Part shown: piece by piece, positions 35,851-44,562 of the stretch
Numbering within the stretch: position 1 is the stretch's first letter
Layout of the letters: every line of letters starts with the position of its first letter
Assembly: GCA_963786805.1 (NCBI GenBank)
Contig: CAWBAK010000007.1
Coordinates: 315,080 to 379,079 of the forward strand
DNA length: 64,000 nucleotides
Reading direction: 5' to 3'
Source: CALGFI01 sp963786805
GTDB taxonomy: Bacteria > Actinomycetota > UBA4738 > HRBIN12
Translations under genes and position numbers: made by a program
The notes under the pieces: model-generated
What the model was told of the DNA's origin: nothing
The model's database searches: none
What the model saw: only the letters and a program-made list of their open reading frames with translations

Positions 35851-36675
35851 TCATCCAGGCTTGCCGTCGAACACCTCCTTCGGTCTCCGTGCCTTCGCGA
35901 TCACGCTCACCGCGACCGTCGGCTGACGGTCCGGAGGGATCAGCTGGCGCATCAGGTCGATGAGGGCCTGCGTGAAGAGCGGATAGAGCGCCGCCTGTTC
36001 GACACCGTAGGGGATGCGCTCGCCGATCCACACCTCCGTGAACCCCATCTTCTCGATCTTCGCGGCGAAGGCACGCTCCGCCAGGGCTCCGGACACTCAC
36101 CCCGCCCACGCTGCGTCGTTCGTCTGGAGCTCGGTCGGAAGCTCGTCGTTGACCGTGAGGTCCGCCACGGAGAGCCTCCCACCGGGTCGAAGGACCCGGT
36201 GGATCTCGGCGAGCACCCGGGACTTCCGCGGCGAGAGGTTGATCACCCCGTTCGAGATCACGACGTCGACCGATGCGTCCGGCAGCGGGATGTCTTCCAT
36301 CTCTCCACGAACGAACTCGGTCCACTCCGCCACACCGGCATCCTGTGCGTGGCCTCGCGCGCGCTCGCACATCTCCTCGAGCAGGTCGAGACCGATCGCT
36401 CGTCCCGTCGGGCCCACGGCTCGCGCCGCCAAGATCGTGTCGATCCCCGCCCCGCATCCCAGGTCGAGGACGGTCTCGCCGGGCTGAAGAGCGGCGTGAC
36501 GAACGGGGTTCCCCACGCCGAGCGCCCAGTCGACTGCGGAAGGCGGCAGGGCGTCCAACTCGGCATCGGAGTACAGACGCTGCGCCGCAGGGCGACCGGC
36601 TCCGGCGTCGATGCCGGCGTACGCCTTGCGGACGACCTCCTTGATCTCGCTTTGGAAGAGCAGATCCTCCGGCAC
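35851..36675 (-). CDS. ArsM/UbiE-like SAM methyltransferase with in-frame UGA (candidate selenocysteine)
   Basis: A class I SAM methyltransferase, 274 residues if UGA at codon 193 (bases 36099-36097) is read through. The SAM site is VLDLGCGAGIDTILAARAVG; the ArsM-like blocks SNGVINLSPRKSRVLAEIHR and RPGGRLSVADL follow. At the UGA, relatives read WAG-Cys-VSGAL; here it is DAAWAG-UGA-VSGALAERAFAAKIEKMGF, with no frame change and clear homology on both sides. A hairpin 14 bases downstream fits a bacterial SECIS. The Cys usual in SN-C-VINL is Gly here, so arsenite may not be the substrate. A one-base shift near the end would extend the tail (DELLEVEALAMLKPK). GTG at 36675 follows AAGGAG. Confidence 0.72.
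36064..36082 (-). promoter_or_regulatory. SECIS-like stem-loop downstream of in-frame UGA
   Basis: On the minus strand GGCGGAG pairs with CTTCGCC (seven pairs, one of them G-U) around the five-base loop CGTGC. The stem begins 14 bases after the UGA and the loop 21 bases after it, with G as the second loop base. This matches the general bacterial SECIS pattern (loop about 16-37 bases downstream, a G among its first two bases). GC-rich coding DNA forms hairpins easily, so this is supportive, not decisive. Confidence 0.5.
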
Positions 36676-36714
36676 GTCGCTCCTTCCCTCTCTTTGGCTC
36701 CAGCTCTTGGCCGC

Positions 36715-36951
36715 CTACAGCTCTTGGACGAACCGCTCCAGACGTTCCTTGACGTGAGCGGGGATCTCCTCGACCTCATGCGAGGCGAGGAAGGTCTGGA
36801 GCTCTTTGGCGAATTCCAGCTCGCCGCAGCACCGACGGCAGAAGGCGAGGTGTCCATCTACCTTGGCCTGGTCCTCGGGCGAAAGGACGTTGTCGAGGTA
36901 GTGCCAGAGTTGGCGGACGGCTTCGGAGCACGGGATCACGCGCTCGCTCAT
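36715..36951 (-). CDS. Zinc-finger anti-sigma factor (ZAS/RsrA type)
   Basis: A 78-residue anti-sigma factor. CSEAVRQLWHYLDNVLSPED leads to the H-x3-C-x2-C zinc motif (HLAFCRRCC), as in RsrA-type redox-sensing anti-sigma factors that pair with SigR. The ATG at 36951 overlaps the sigma gene's TGA by four bases, so the two products are made together. An extra Cys beside the motif (CRRCC) could take part in thiol sensing. The methyltransferase gene follows 39 bases downstream on the same strand and may be in the same operon. Confidence 0.87.
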   Translation of the reverse strand: MSERVIPCSEAVRQLWHYLDNVLSPEDQAKVDGHLAFCRRCCGELEFAKELQTFLASHEVEEIPAHVKERLERFVQEL

Positions 36952-37529
36952 CCCGACCCACTCCCCTGGAGCAGATCCACTTCTTGCGCGTAGGTCCACA
37001 GCTCGCGCTCGAAGAGCTTCCGCCCGCGGTGCAGACGAGCGAGCACGGTTCCCAACGGCGCGTGGAGCATCCTTGCGACCTCCTTCGTGGCGAACCCATG
37101 GATGTATCGGAGGACGAGCGGCACACGGTAGATCTCGGGCATCCGTTTCAACACCTCGTAGACGTCCTCTCGGCCGAACGAGAGGAGGAAGTCCAGATGC
37201 AACGAATCGGAATATGGGAGCGGGTCCTCGTCGGCGATGGTGCGATAGAGAGAGAAGTCGTCGATATCGTCCACCGGCACCTCCTCGACGCGCCGCGCGT
37301 CCTTCCGCAGCCCGTCGCGGAACGTGTTCACCAGGATCGTCTGGAGCCAGCGACCTCCCGCCTCCGGCGCGCTGAGTGAGTCGAACGACCGGAAGGCGCG
37401 CATCAGGCATTCCTGCACCAGGTCCTCGGCTCCGTCGCCGACCAGCCGTCGCGCGAGCGAGTACAGGCGGGGGAGCTGAACGAGGGCCATGGCCTCGAAG
37501 GCATCCTTCTGTGTCGTCGTGCTCTCCAC
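36948..37529 (-). CDS. ECF-family RNA polymerase sigma factor (SigR-like)
   Basis: A 193-residue sigma-70 factor. Region 2 is LYSLARRLVGDGAEDLVQEC with FRSFDSL and GRWLQTILVNTFRDGLRK; region 4 is VYEVLKRMPEIYRVPLVLRY and GFATKEVARMLHAPLGTVLA. It resembles the SigR/SigH group that controls thiol-oxidative stress in actinobacteria, which fits the ZAS-type partner. GTG at 37529 is the start. It probably autoregulates from the 172-base divergent intergenic region. If the methyltransferase is in its operon, that gene would belong to a thiol-stress response. Confidence 0.88.
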   Translation of the reverse strand: MESTTTQKDAFEAMALVQLPRLYSLARRLVGDGAEDLVQECLMRAFRSFDSLSAPEAGGRWLQTILVNTFRDGLRKDARRVEEVPVDDIDDFSLYRTIADEDPLPYSDSLHLDFLLSFGREDVYEVLKRMPEIYRVPLVLRYIHGFATKEVARMLHAPLGTVLARLHRGRKLFERELWTYAQEVDLLQGSGSG

Positions 37530-37647
37530 GCGCTTCCCGCTCCCGCCGTCGATCGTCCGCGATGAAGGCTCTCGAGGGTAAGGACGTACCCGAAGATGAA
37601 GGTATTGCATCCGGTTCGCGACGCAATGCCGGCGTCGTACGGCCCGT

Positions 37648-37662
37648 CTCTTACCGGTAGAG
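37648..37662. promoter_or_regulatory. Palindrome in divergent sigma/membrane-gene promoter region
   Basis: CTCTTACCGGTAGAG contains the perfect palindrome TACCGGTA (37652-37659) flanked by CTC and GAG. It lies 40 bases before the start of the plus-strand membrane gene. It may be an operator; no binding protein is indicated. Confidence 0.3.
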
Positions 37663-37701
37663 GGTCCGACGCGACCACGGATGGAGAGGGAAGGAGGAGC
37701 G

Positions 37702-38202
37702 ATGGCGACCACAACCGTTGACGGCACCCATGCCACATCCCAGGAAGGCGCTATGCGCCTGGGGACGTGGCTCATGGGGGCCGCTGCCATCGGGTTTATC
37801 GGATACGCGGTGCTATTCCTGGTCCGGAACTTCACGGACTCCTTCCTCGAGCTCGGGATCGGGCCGAACGAGGTGGACGTGGGCAAGGAGCAGATCACGG
37901 CGTTCAGCCCGTCGCTGTTCCACTACATCGGCCACCTGCACATCGCCGTGGCCGGCTTCATCGCCGCGACCGGGATCGCCGTGCTGTTTCTGCTCCGGTA
38001 CGTCCGCCGGGGGGATCTGTTCGCCTGGGTGGGCGCGGTCGCGGCGCCGGTCACCGCGCTCGCCATCGCTCTGCCGGCGCACTACCCGAACTCGTTCGAC
38101 ACGCTCGGGCACCTCGGCCTGATCTATCTCGCGGTCGTGATCTTCGTGGTCGGAGCACTGGTCGCGCTCCGTGGGATCCGCGCGCAGCGACGGGCATCCT
38201 AG
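37702..38202 (+). CDS. Four-helix membrane protein, unknown function
   Basis: A 166-residue protein with four membrane helices: LMGAAAIGFIGYAVLFLVRN, IAVAGFIAATGIAVLFLLRY, VGAVAAPVTALAIALPAHYP and LIYLAVVIFVVGALVALRGI. A conserved-looking HYIGHLH segment precedes helix two and could bind a metal or haem. I do not recognise the family. ATG at 37702 has a strong AAGGAGGAG site. A small zinc-ribbon gene follows 17 bases downstream, so the two may be an operon. Confidence 0.65.
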   Translation: MATTTVDGTHATSQEGAMRLGTWLMGAAAIGFIGYAVLFLVRNFTDSFLELGIGPNEVDVGKEQITAFSPSLFHYIGHLHIAVAGFIAATGIAVLFLLRYVRRGDLFAWVGAVAAPVTALAIALPAHYPNSFDTLGHLGLIYLAVVIFVVGALVALRGIRAQRRAS

Positions 38203-38219
38203 GGTTGGGAAGGACGACG

Positions 38220-38387
38220 ATGGAGTGTCCCAAGTGTGGAGGCCCAACCGCCGGATGGAAGTGCGCGATCTGCGGCGCGGAATCCGATGAGCACAACGTC
38301 AACCACGTGCACGCCGGCTCGGACCGCTACTGCACGCTGCTCTGTCAAGGTTGTGGCGAGGCGGACGTGCAATGCACGTGCGCGTGA
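38220..38387 (+). CDS. Small cysteine-rich zinc-ribbon protein
   Basis: A 55-residue protein with nine cysteines: C-x2-C (ECPKCGG), C-x2-C (KCAICGA), then CTLLCQGCGE and CTC at the C-terminus, plus a His cluster (DEHNVNHVHAG). The first two pairs make a zinc ribbon; the third group may bind a second metal. It follows the membrane protein with a GGGAAGG site. Function unknown. Confidence 0.6.
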   Translation: MECPKCGGPTAGWKCAICGAESDEHNVNHVHAGSDRYCTLLCQGCGEADVQCTCA

Positions 38388-38470
38388 ATCGTTCTCACTC
38401 GTGGGGCACGCGATCTTCCCGCTTCGCGGCTCCGGCTGGATGACGGAAGCAGGGGTGGAATAATCGCTGC

Positions 38471-41400
38471 GTGGACGGCGATCCGGACGACCAGCGACGG
38501 GACGATGCCACGCAACGTGCTCAGATCAGGACCTTTCTGATCGCGGATGTCCGTGGCTACACCCTCTTTACGCAAGAGCGCGGCGACGAGGCCGCGGCGA
38601 AGCTCGCAGCGAAGTTCGCCGACATCGCCCGCGACGGCGTCGAGGGTCGCGGTGGCGTCCTGCTCGAGTTGCGCGGCGACGAGGCGCTCTGCGTCTTCTC
38701 GTCGGCGCGTGATGCGATCCGCGCCGCCGTCGAACTCCAGCAACGGTTCGTCGACGAGACGATCGACCAGCCGGACGTCCCGCTCACGGTCGGCATCGGG
38801 CTCGACGCCGGCGAGGCCGTCCCGGTTCAGGGCGGCTACCGGGGTGGCGCGCTGAACCTGGCCGCCCGACTCTGCGGACAGGCCCGCGCCGGCGAGATCC
38901 TCGCTTCACGCGAGGTCACGCATCTTGCGCGGCGCGTCGACGGCGTTCGGTACGTGGATCGCGGCGTCCTGTCGTTGAAGGGGCTCTCGGACTCCGTCGC
39001 CGTCGTCCGTGTCGAGTCCGAGGACGGCGACGCCGTCGAGCGACTGCGCCCGTTCGGGCCGCCCCCTCCCCCGAGGCGGAGGATCACGCCGCGTTGGGCG
39101 ATCCTCGCCGGGGTCGCCCTCGTCGTGGCGCTCATCGCGATCTCGATCCCCTTGCTCCGATCCGACGATGGCAGCGTGGGCGCGGAAACGAACTCGATCG
39201 CCCGGATGAACACCGAAGACGGACGCCTTGAGTTCTCGACCGCGCTCGGCCATCGCCCGGGCGCGAGTGCGATCGGGCTGGGGAGCCTCTGGGTCGCCGA
39301 GCCCGACCGCGGGTTCGTGACCCGCCTGGACCTTCAAAACGGCTCGGTCACCGACACGATCCGGGTCGGCAACTCGCCGTCGGGCATCGCGGTCGGCGAG
39401 GGCTCGGTGTGGGTGACGAATGCGGGCGACGGCACGGTGAGCCGGATCGACGCCGAGACGAACGAGGTCAGCGATGAACTCCCCGCCGGCTCGGGACCGT
39501 CGGGGATCGCGGTCGGTGGCGGCGCCTTATGGGTCGCCGACGCGATCGGGTCCGAGCTCTTGAGGATCGACCCGACGACGGGCGAGAGGCAAGCCGTCCC
39601 GTTGGCCGGCCAGCCTTCCGGCGTGGCCTACACCACCAGCGGCGTCTGGGTCACGTTCGCGCCGGGGGGCATCGCGCGGGTCGACCCTGCGAACGCGAAC
39701 GTGACGCTCTCGCAGAGCGTCGGTGGCGGTCCGACGGCGGTGCTCCCCGCGTTCGATTCGATCTGGGTGGCGAACCACCTCGATGGCACCGTCACTCGTT
39801 TGGATCCGGCCACCGGGCGGGCGCAGGCGGTGATCCCGGTGGGAGACGGTGCGAACGCGCTCGCCGCCGCGGCCGGGATGGTCTGGGTCGTGAGCGAGTT
39901 CGACGACACCGTGACCGCGGTCGATCCGGAGGCCAACGCCGTCGACCGGATCGTTCCCTTGGGTGGGTCAGCCGCGTCCGTCACGGCCGAGGGCGATGCC
40001 GTGTGGCTGGCCGTCGGCGCATCGGCCGCCGAGCACCGCGGCGGGACGCTGACCATCTCGTCCGGCAAACCGGCACTCACCTCGCTCGATCCGGCCGTCG
40101 TGTACAGCGCGATCGGGTGGCAGATCCTTTCGATCACGAACGACGGGCTCCTCGCCTTCAAGAAGGTCGGTGGCCCGGACGGCGCCACGCTCGTCCCCGA
40201 TCTGGCTTCGGCGCTCCCACAGGTGTCTCCTGACGGACTGAGCTACCGGTTCCCGCTTCGCGAGGGGATGCGGTATTCAACCGGAGATCCCGTACGTCCC
40301 GAGGACTTCCGGCACGGCCTCGAACGAGCCTTTTCGGTGAGCCGCGACGCCACGGCGCTCATGCGAGCGATCGACGGCGCGCGCGAATGCCATGCGGAGC
40401 CGGCCGCCTGTGACCTCTCCGGGTCCGTCATCGTCGATGACGAGGCCGTGACCATCCATCTCGCGCGCCCGGACCCGGACATGCCCTTCAAGCTCACGCT
40501 GCCCTTCGCGTACCCCGTGCCGGCCGGGACGCCCATGGAGGACCAGGGCATGGACCCCGTCCCGGCGACGGGGCCGTACATGATCGAGTCCGCCGGCGGC
40601 GACGGCTTCGAGCTGGTGCGCAACCCGGCCTTCCGCGAATGGTCGCGCGCCGCGCAGCCGGACGGGTTCGTGGACGCGATCTCATGGCGATTCGAGGAGG
40701 ATCTTGCGAGCGCGTTCGATCGGCTCAGGGCCGGCGAGGTCGACTGGATGTCCGAACCGCCGGAGCCCGAGGACGTTGCCGCGCTCCAGGCATCCCATCC
40801 GAACCAGGTCGTGTTGTCGCCGCTCCCGTTCACGCACTACGTCGGTCTCGACCTCCGCACGGAGCCGTTCGACGACGAGCGCGTGCGGCAGGCGCTGAAC
40901 TACGCGATCGACCGGGAAGAGATCGTCGACCTGCTCGGCGCTGCGACGAGCTGGCGCCCGACGTGCCAGATCTTCCCGCCCAACTTCCCGGGCTACGAAC
41001 CGTTCTGTCCGTACACGCTCGAGCCGGAGAGTGGCGTGTGGTCGGCGCCGGATCTCGATCGCGCGCGAGCGTTGATCGACGAGGCCGGCGCGACCGGGAC
41101 GAAGGTCACCGTCTGGATCAACGACGACCCGACGATCGACGCCGAGATCCCGCCCGAACGGGTCGATGTCATGGCGTACGTCGTCGAGGTCCTCGACGAT
41201 CTCGGATTGCGGGCGGACCTGAAGGTCGTGCACCGCACCGATGAGTACGCCGGCGCAGTCTTCGCCGGCGACCCGCAGGCGTACCTCTTCGGATGGGCCC
41301 CGGACTACCCGCGTGCGAGCCAGTTCATCGATCTACTGTTCCGGTGCGACGTAGTATTCAATGTGTCGGGCCTGTGCAACGAGAGCCTCGACGCCCGGAT

Positions 41401-41602
41401 CGATGAAGCGCTCCGCCTCGAGGGAACCGATCCCGGCGCGGCGAACCGAGCGTGGATGGCCATCGAGCACGGACTCGTCGAGGACGCGGTCTGGGTCCCC
41501 CTCATGAACCCCGTCTCCACGCACGCCTTCTCGGCTCGCACCGAGAACGTCCAGGTTCACCCGCAGTGGGGGATCCTGCTCAGCCGCCTCTGGGTTCAGT
41601 AG
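38471..41602 (+). CDS. Transmembrane nucleotidyl cyclase fused to beta-propeller and type-5 solute-binding domain
   Basis: A 1043-residue protein with an unusual order. Residues 20-180 are a class III cyclase: metal Asp26 (ADVRGYTLF) and Asp70 (RGDEALCVF), Asn129 and Arg133 (GGALNLAARL). A Pro-rich hinge leads to one membrane helix (208-229). Outside it, repeated G-x-x-S/L-W-V units (SLWVAEPD, SVWVTNAGDGTV, ALWVADAIG) form a YVTN-like beta-propeller. The last 500 residues are an SBP_bac_5 peptide-type binding protein (LRTEPFDDERVRQALNYAID, FGWAPDYPRASQFID). Inference: ligand binding outside controls cyclic-nucleotide synthesis inside. No ABC permease is adjacent. GTG at 38471. Confidence 0.85.
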   Translation: MDGDPDDQRRDDATQRAQIRTFLIADVRGYTLFTQERGDEAAAKLAAKFADIARDGVEGRGGVLLELRGDEALCVFSSARDAIRAAVELQQRFVDETIDQPDVPLTVGIGLDAGEAVPVQGGYRGGALNLAARLCGQARAGEILASREVTHLARRVDGVRYVDRGVLSLKGLSDSVAVVRVESEDGDAVERLRPFGPPPPPRRRITPRWAILAGVALVVALIAISIPLLRSDDGSVGAETNSIARMNTEDGRLEFSTALGHRPGASAIGLGSLWVAEPDRGFVTRLDLQNGSVTDTIRVGNSPSGIAVGEGSVWVTNAGDGTVSRIDAETNEVSDELPAGSGPSGIAVGGGALWVADAIGSELLRIDPTTGERQAVPLAGQPSGVAYTTSGVWVTFAPGGIARVDPANANVTLSQSVGGGPTAVLPAFDSIWVANHLDGTVTRLDPATGRAQAVIPVGDGANALAAAAGMVWVVSEFDDTVTAVDPEANAVDRIVPLGGSAASVTAEGDAVWLAVGASAAEHRGGTLTISSGKPALTSLDPAVVYSAIGWQILSITNDGLLAFKKVGGPDGATLVPDLASALPQVSPDGLSYRFPLREGMRYSTGDPVRPEDFRHGLERAFSVSRDATALMRAIDGARECHAEPAACDLSGSVIVDDEAVTIHLARPDPDMPFKLTLPFAYPVPAGTPMEDQGMDPVPATGPYMIESAGGDGFELVRNPAFREWSRAAQPDGFVDAISWRFEEDLASAFDRLRAGEVDWMSEPPEPEDVAALQASHPNQVVLSPLPFTHYVGLDLRTEPFDDERVRQALNYAIDREEIVDLLGAATSWRPTCQIFPPNFPGYEPFCPYTLEPESGVWSAPDLDRARALIDEAGATGTKVTVWINDDPTIDAEIPPERVDVMAYVVEVLDDLGLRADLKVVHRTDEYAGAVFAGDPQAYLFGWAPDYPRASQFIDLLFRCDVVFNVSGLCNESLDARIDEALRLEGTDPGAANRAWMAIEHGLVEDAVWVPLMNPVSTHAFSARTENVQVHPQWGILLSRLWVQ

Positions 41603-41637
41603 CCCTTCACGTCCTGCCGAACCCGTTCGTTCACGAG

Positions 41638-44445
41638 CTACCTGCCCCGGACGGTCACCTCCAGCACGTCCATGAAGAGTTCGTCCCCGTGGTTCGACTT
41701 CATCGTGAACCGGACGAACCGCACGTTCTGCCGGCCCGCCGTCGCCCGGAACGTGTGCAGGATGTTGTCGGCAGCCGCGGTCCCGGAGGCGGCGACCACC
41801 CACGGCCCACGGGCGGTCCGAGTCTCGATCGTGAACCGCTTCACCCCCGCCTCGGGTCCGTCGCCGCACGCTCCTCCAGAGGAGACCCCGAAGGTCGTCA
41901 CGTCGACCGCCTTCGGCAGCTTCACGACCGCCTTACGGGGGCCGGTGAAGTTGCTCCCCACCGTGCTGTCGGGGGCGTCGCTCGGCCATCCGGCGGACAG
42001 CGAAAGGTCGAAGGCGCCGTCGGCGTTCACGCCGCAGAAATCGGCATAGTCGGGTGGCGAGAACGAGCGGAGCGTCGCTCCGCCCTCCAGGGCCGCCCAG
42101 TCGCGGACGAGCTTGACGTCCACGCTCTCGTCCCCGTCAACGGTCACGCCGACGATCTTCTGCTCGTATCCGACACCGTCGACGACGAGCTCCGGGTATG
42201 CGTGGAACGGGACGTTGGTGATCGAGAACGCGCCGGTGCCGTCCGTCGTGTCCGCGAGGTCGGTCGCGAACCCCGTCGAGTGCCCGGCGAGGAACACCCT
42301 GGCGTTCCTGAGCGTCGTCCCGCTCGCCTTGTCGGTGACGGTGCCCGAGATCGTCCCGCACAGGTCGACCGAGCAGTCGGCGGGCAGGCTGAAGTCCTCG
42401 ATCGGTGTCGTGTCGGCTCCGTCCGGCGACGACGCGAAGAACCCCATACCTCGGGCGGCGAACAGCTGCCAGAGCGCGTCCGCGTTCGCGCCGCCGTTGG
42501 CCACGAGGTCGGCCTGGATGATCGCGTTCCTCAAGTCGAGGAAGGCGGGGTCCGGTGGCGACAGCTCCAATCCCCGCGTCGCGAGCGACTGGGTCAGGCT
42601 CGACCCGAGGGTCCGTCGGACGTCCCACATGGTCTGCGCCCAGATCTGCCCGTCCTCGTGGACCTCCGGGAACGGGATGACCTTGCCCATGTCCCCGAAC
42701 GTGTAGCCGCCCGGTCCCGCGCCGAACCCCAGGTCCGGGCAGGCCGGGGTGCTCGCGCCCACCGTGCAATCGATCGGCTGCGTTCGGATGCCCGGCCCGG
42801 CCGTCGGGTATTCGCCCTCGATGACGTCCCCGACCGTCGGGCCGTCCACCACGAACCCGTCGTTCGTCAGGAAGTCCAGCGAGTACCAATCCGCCCACGC
42901 CTCGTTCATCGACCCGGCTTGGAAGCCGGCGTTCCCGTCGGTCCCGTCGGGGAAGGTGACCAGGCGACCGACGAGGCCGTGCGTGTACTCGTGGTACACG
43001 ATCGCCGCGTCGTCCCCGCTGTGCATCGAGACGAGGGAGGAGTCCGGAGTGGTCTGGAACAGGAACATCCCCATGAACGGTGAAGTCCCGTCCGGGAACG
43101 TCGCCATGAAGGCGTTGTTCTGATGGAACTCGTCCGGAAGACCGTTGTCGGTGTTGGCTCCGAGCAGCGCGTGTCCCTCAACCGGGTCGCCGCCCTGCCC
43201 TTGTCCGCTCGCGTTCGTGACCTGGAAGTTGCCGGCCGCCTCGGTGAACCCGATCGGCGCTGCCAGCAGGTGATCGTGGTACCGGTTCAGCAGGTAGTAG
43301 AGCTCGGTCCCGAAGTGGTTCCGGTTCTGCTGCCAGCTGAAGGGTGTGTTGAGGTCCCAGGTGCACGGATATGCCGGCGAGCAGCTCTGCGCGGCCGTGG
43401 TCGTGTCGAGGACGGCGGGGTAGTTCCAGTCGAGGCCGGTCGACGCGGGGATCTCCTCGCTCGGCTCGATGGCCCCGTTGTCGTTGACGTCGGCGACCAC
43501 GTGCGCGTTGTTCCCCGACAGCGCCGTGCCATCGACCACAGGGAACGAGACGGCGTGTTCCACGCCCCCGCCGTTCGGAACGTTGGCGCCGGGGAAGTAG
43601 TCGAAGGCGACGCCGGTCCCGGTCGTATCGGATCGCGCGAGGTTCATGCGCCAGAGCAGATCTCCGCTCTCCGCGTCGATGAGCGAGAGCAGCGCGTCGT
43701 CGCCGACCCACGTCGTCGTCCTCCACGCGAGACGCCCGCCTCGCGCCGTCGGGAACAGCACGAGCTCGGCCTCGTCGGCATCCTCACGAACGGTCGCGCC
43801 ACCCGCTGCCGACCGTGCAGCGGCGATCGCCGCCGTCGCGTCGAGTCGCGCCGACGCGGTGGGTAGGCTCAGGCCGGAGGCCGGGGACCCTGAGACGTTG
43901 ATGAGGCGGCCTTCGCGCGTGACGTTCGCCTTCAGCCCGTTGGGGAACGCCTGCACGCCACCGACGCGCTGGACCCACGAGAGATGGTGCGTGCCGATGA
44001 TGTCCACGTAATCACTGCGGAGACGGAAGGTCCGAAGGTCGCTCTGCGAGAGGCCGAATGCGGCCAGATTGGCACGGACGTAGTCCATCGCCACCGCCTT
44101 GGCCGCACCGGCGCTGGGCCCGGTCAGGAACCCGTCGAGCCGGCCGACGAACCGAAGCGTTCCGGTGATCGCGTCGGCATCCACCACTCCTTGAGACCCG
44201 AGTCGCTGTGCCAGCGCGAGCCGGGCATCGGCGACCCGACGGCTCACGCCGACCGCCGAACCCACCGACCGGCTGTCGAGGAAACCATCCTCCCTGCTCC
44301 GGGCGATCGGACTCCGGGGTAGTGGCTCCGGCTGCTGGGCGGCTCCCGGCGCCGCCACGATGACCAAGCCGCCGATCAGCAAGGCGACCGATACTGCGGC
44401 GAACCACCGCCGCCCATGCGAGCGGGACCGATCGATGCTGAACAT
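41638..44445 (-). CDS. Secreted fungalysin-type (M36) zinc metalloprotease
   Basis: A 935-residue secreted protease. A signal peptide (FAAVSVALLIGGLVIVAAPG) is followed by an FTP-like propeptide, then the M36 catalytic domain with the zinc site H-E-Y-T-H at residue 485 and the third ligand Glu in GSMNEAWADWYSLDF. After it come a carboxypeptidase-regulatory-like beta domain (GTVTDKASGTTLRNARVFLA) and a C-terminal F5/8-type-like module. It should degrade extracellular protein for nutrition. ATG at 44445; a run of G precedes it as a ribosome site. The cyclase receptor gene ends convergently, 35 bases away. Confidence 0.88.
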   Translation of the reverse strand: MFSIDRSRSHGRRWFAAVSVALLIGGLVIVAAPGAAQQPEPLPRSPIARSREDGFLDSRSVGSAVGVSRRVADARLALAQRLGSQGVVDADAITGTLRFVGRLDGFLTGPSAGAAKAVAMDYVRANLAAFGLSQSDLRTFRLRSDYVDIIGTHHLSWVQRVGGVQAFPNGLKANVTREGRLINVSGSPASGLSLPTASARLDATAAIAAARSAAGGATVREDADEAELVLFPTARGGRLAWRTTTWVGDDALLSLIDAESGDLLWRMNLARSDTTGTGVAFDYFPGANVPNGGGVEHAVSFPVVDGTALSGNNAHVVADVNDNGAIEPSEEIPASTGLDWNYPAVLDTTTAAQSCSPAYPCTWDLNTPFSWQQNRNHFGTELYYLLNRYHDHLLAAPIGFTEAAGNFQVTNASGQGQGGDPVEGHALLGANTDNGLPDEFHQNNAFMATFPDGTSPFMGMFLFQTTPDSSLVSMHSGDDAAIVYHEYTHGLVGRLVTFPDGTDGNAGFQAGSMNEAWADWYSLDFLTNDGFVVDGPTVGDVIEGEYPTAGPGIRTQPIDCTVGASTPACPDLGFGAGPGGYTFGDMGKVIPFPEVHEDGQIWAQTMWDVRRTLGSSLTQSLATRGLELSPPDPAFLDLRNAIIQADLVANGGANADALWQLFAARGMGFFASSPDGADTTPIEDFSLPADCSVDLCGTISGTVTDKASGTTLRNARVFLAGHSTGFATDLADTTDGTGAFSITNVPFHAYPELVVDGVGYEQKIVGVTVDGDESVDVKLVRDWAALEGGATLRSFSPPDYADFCGVNADGAFDLSLSAGWPSDAPDSTVGSNFTGPRKAVVKLPKAVDVTTFGVSSGGACGDGPEAGVKRFTIETRTARGPWVVAASGTAAADNILHTFRATAGRQNVRFVRFTMKSNHGDELFMDVLEVTVRGR

Positions 44446-44562
44446 TTGGAAACCCCCCCAGGGAATGGACCTTGACGGTACACGACACTTCGGGCCGAGA
44501 CCTGGGGATGTCGGCGCACCGCAGCCGCTTTCACACCGAGGAGGCCAGGTGGATGATCCCTC

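Noticed and set aside
36097..36099. Treating the methyltransferase as two separate genes or a plain pseudogene
   Set aside because: The downstream piece alone lacks a SAM site, and alignment with the family is continuous across the UGA; kept as one gene with a candidate recoded codon, to be confirmed.
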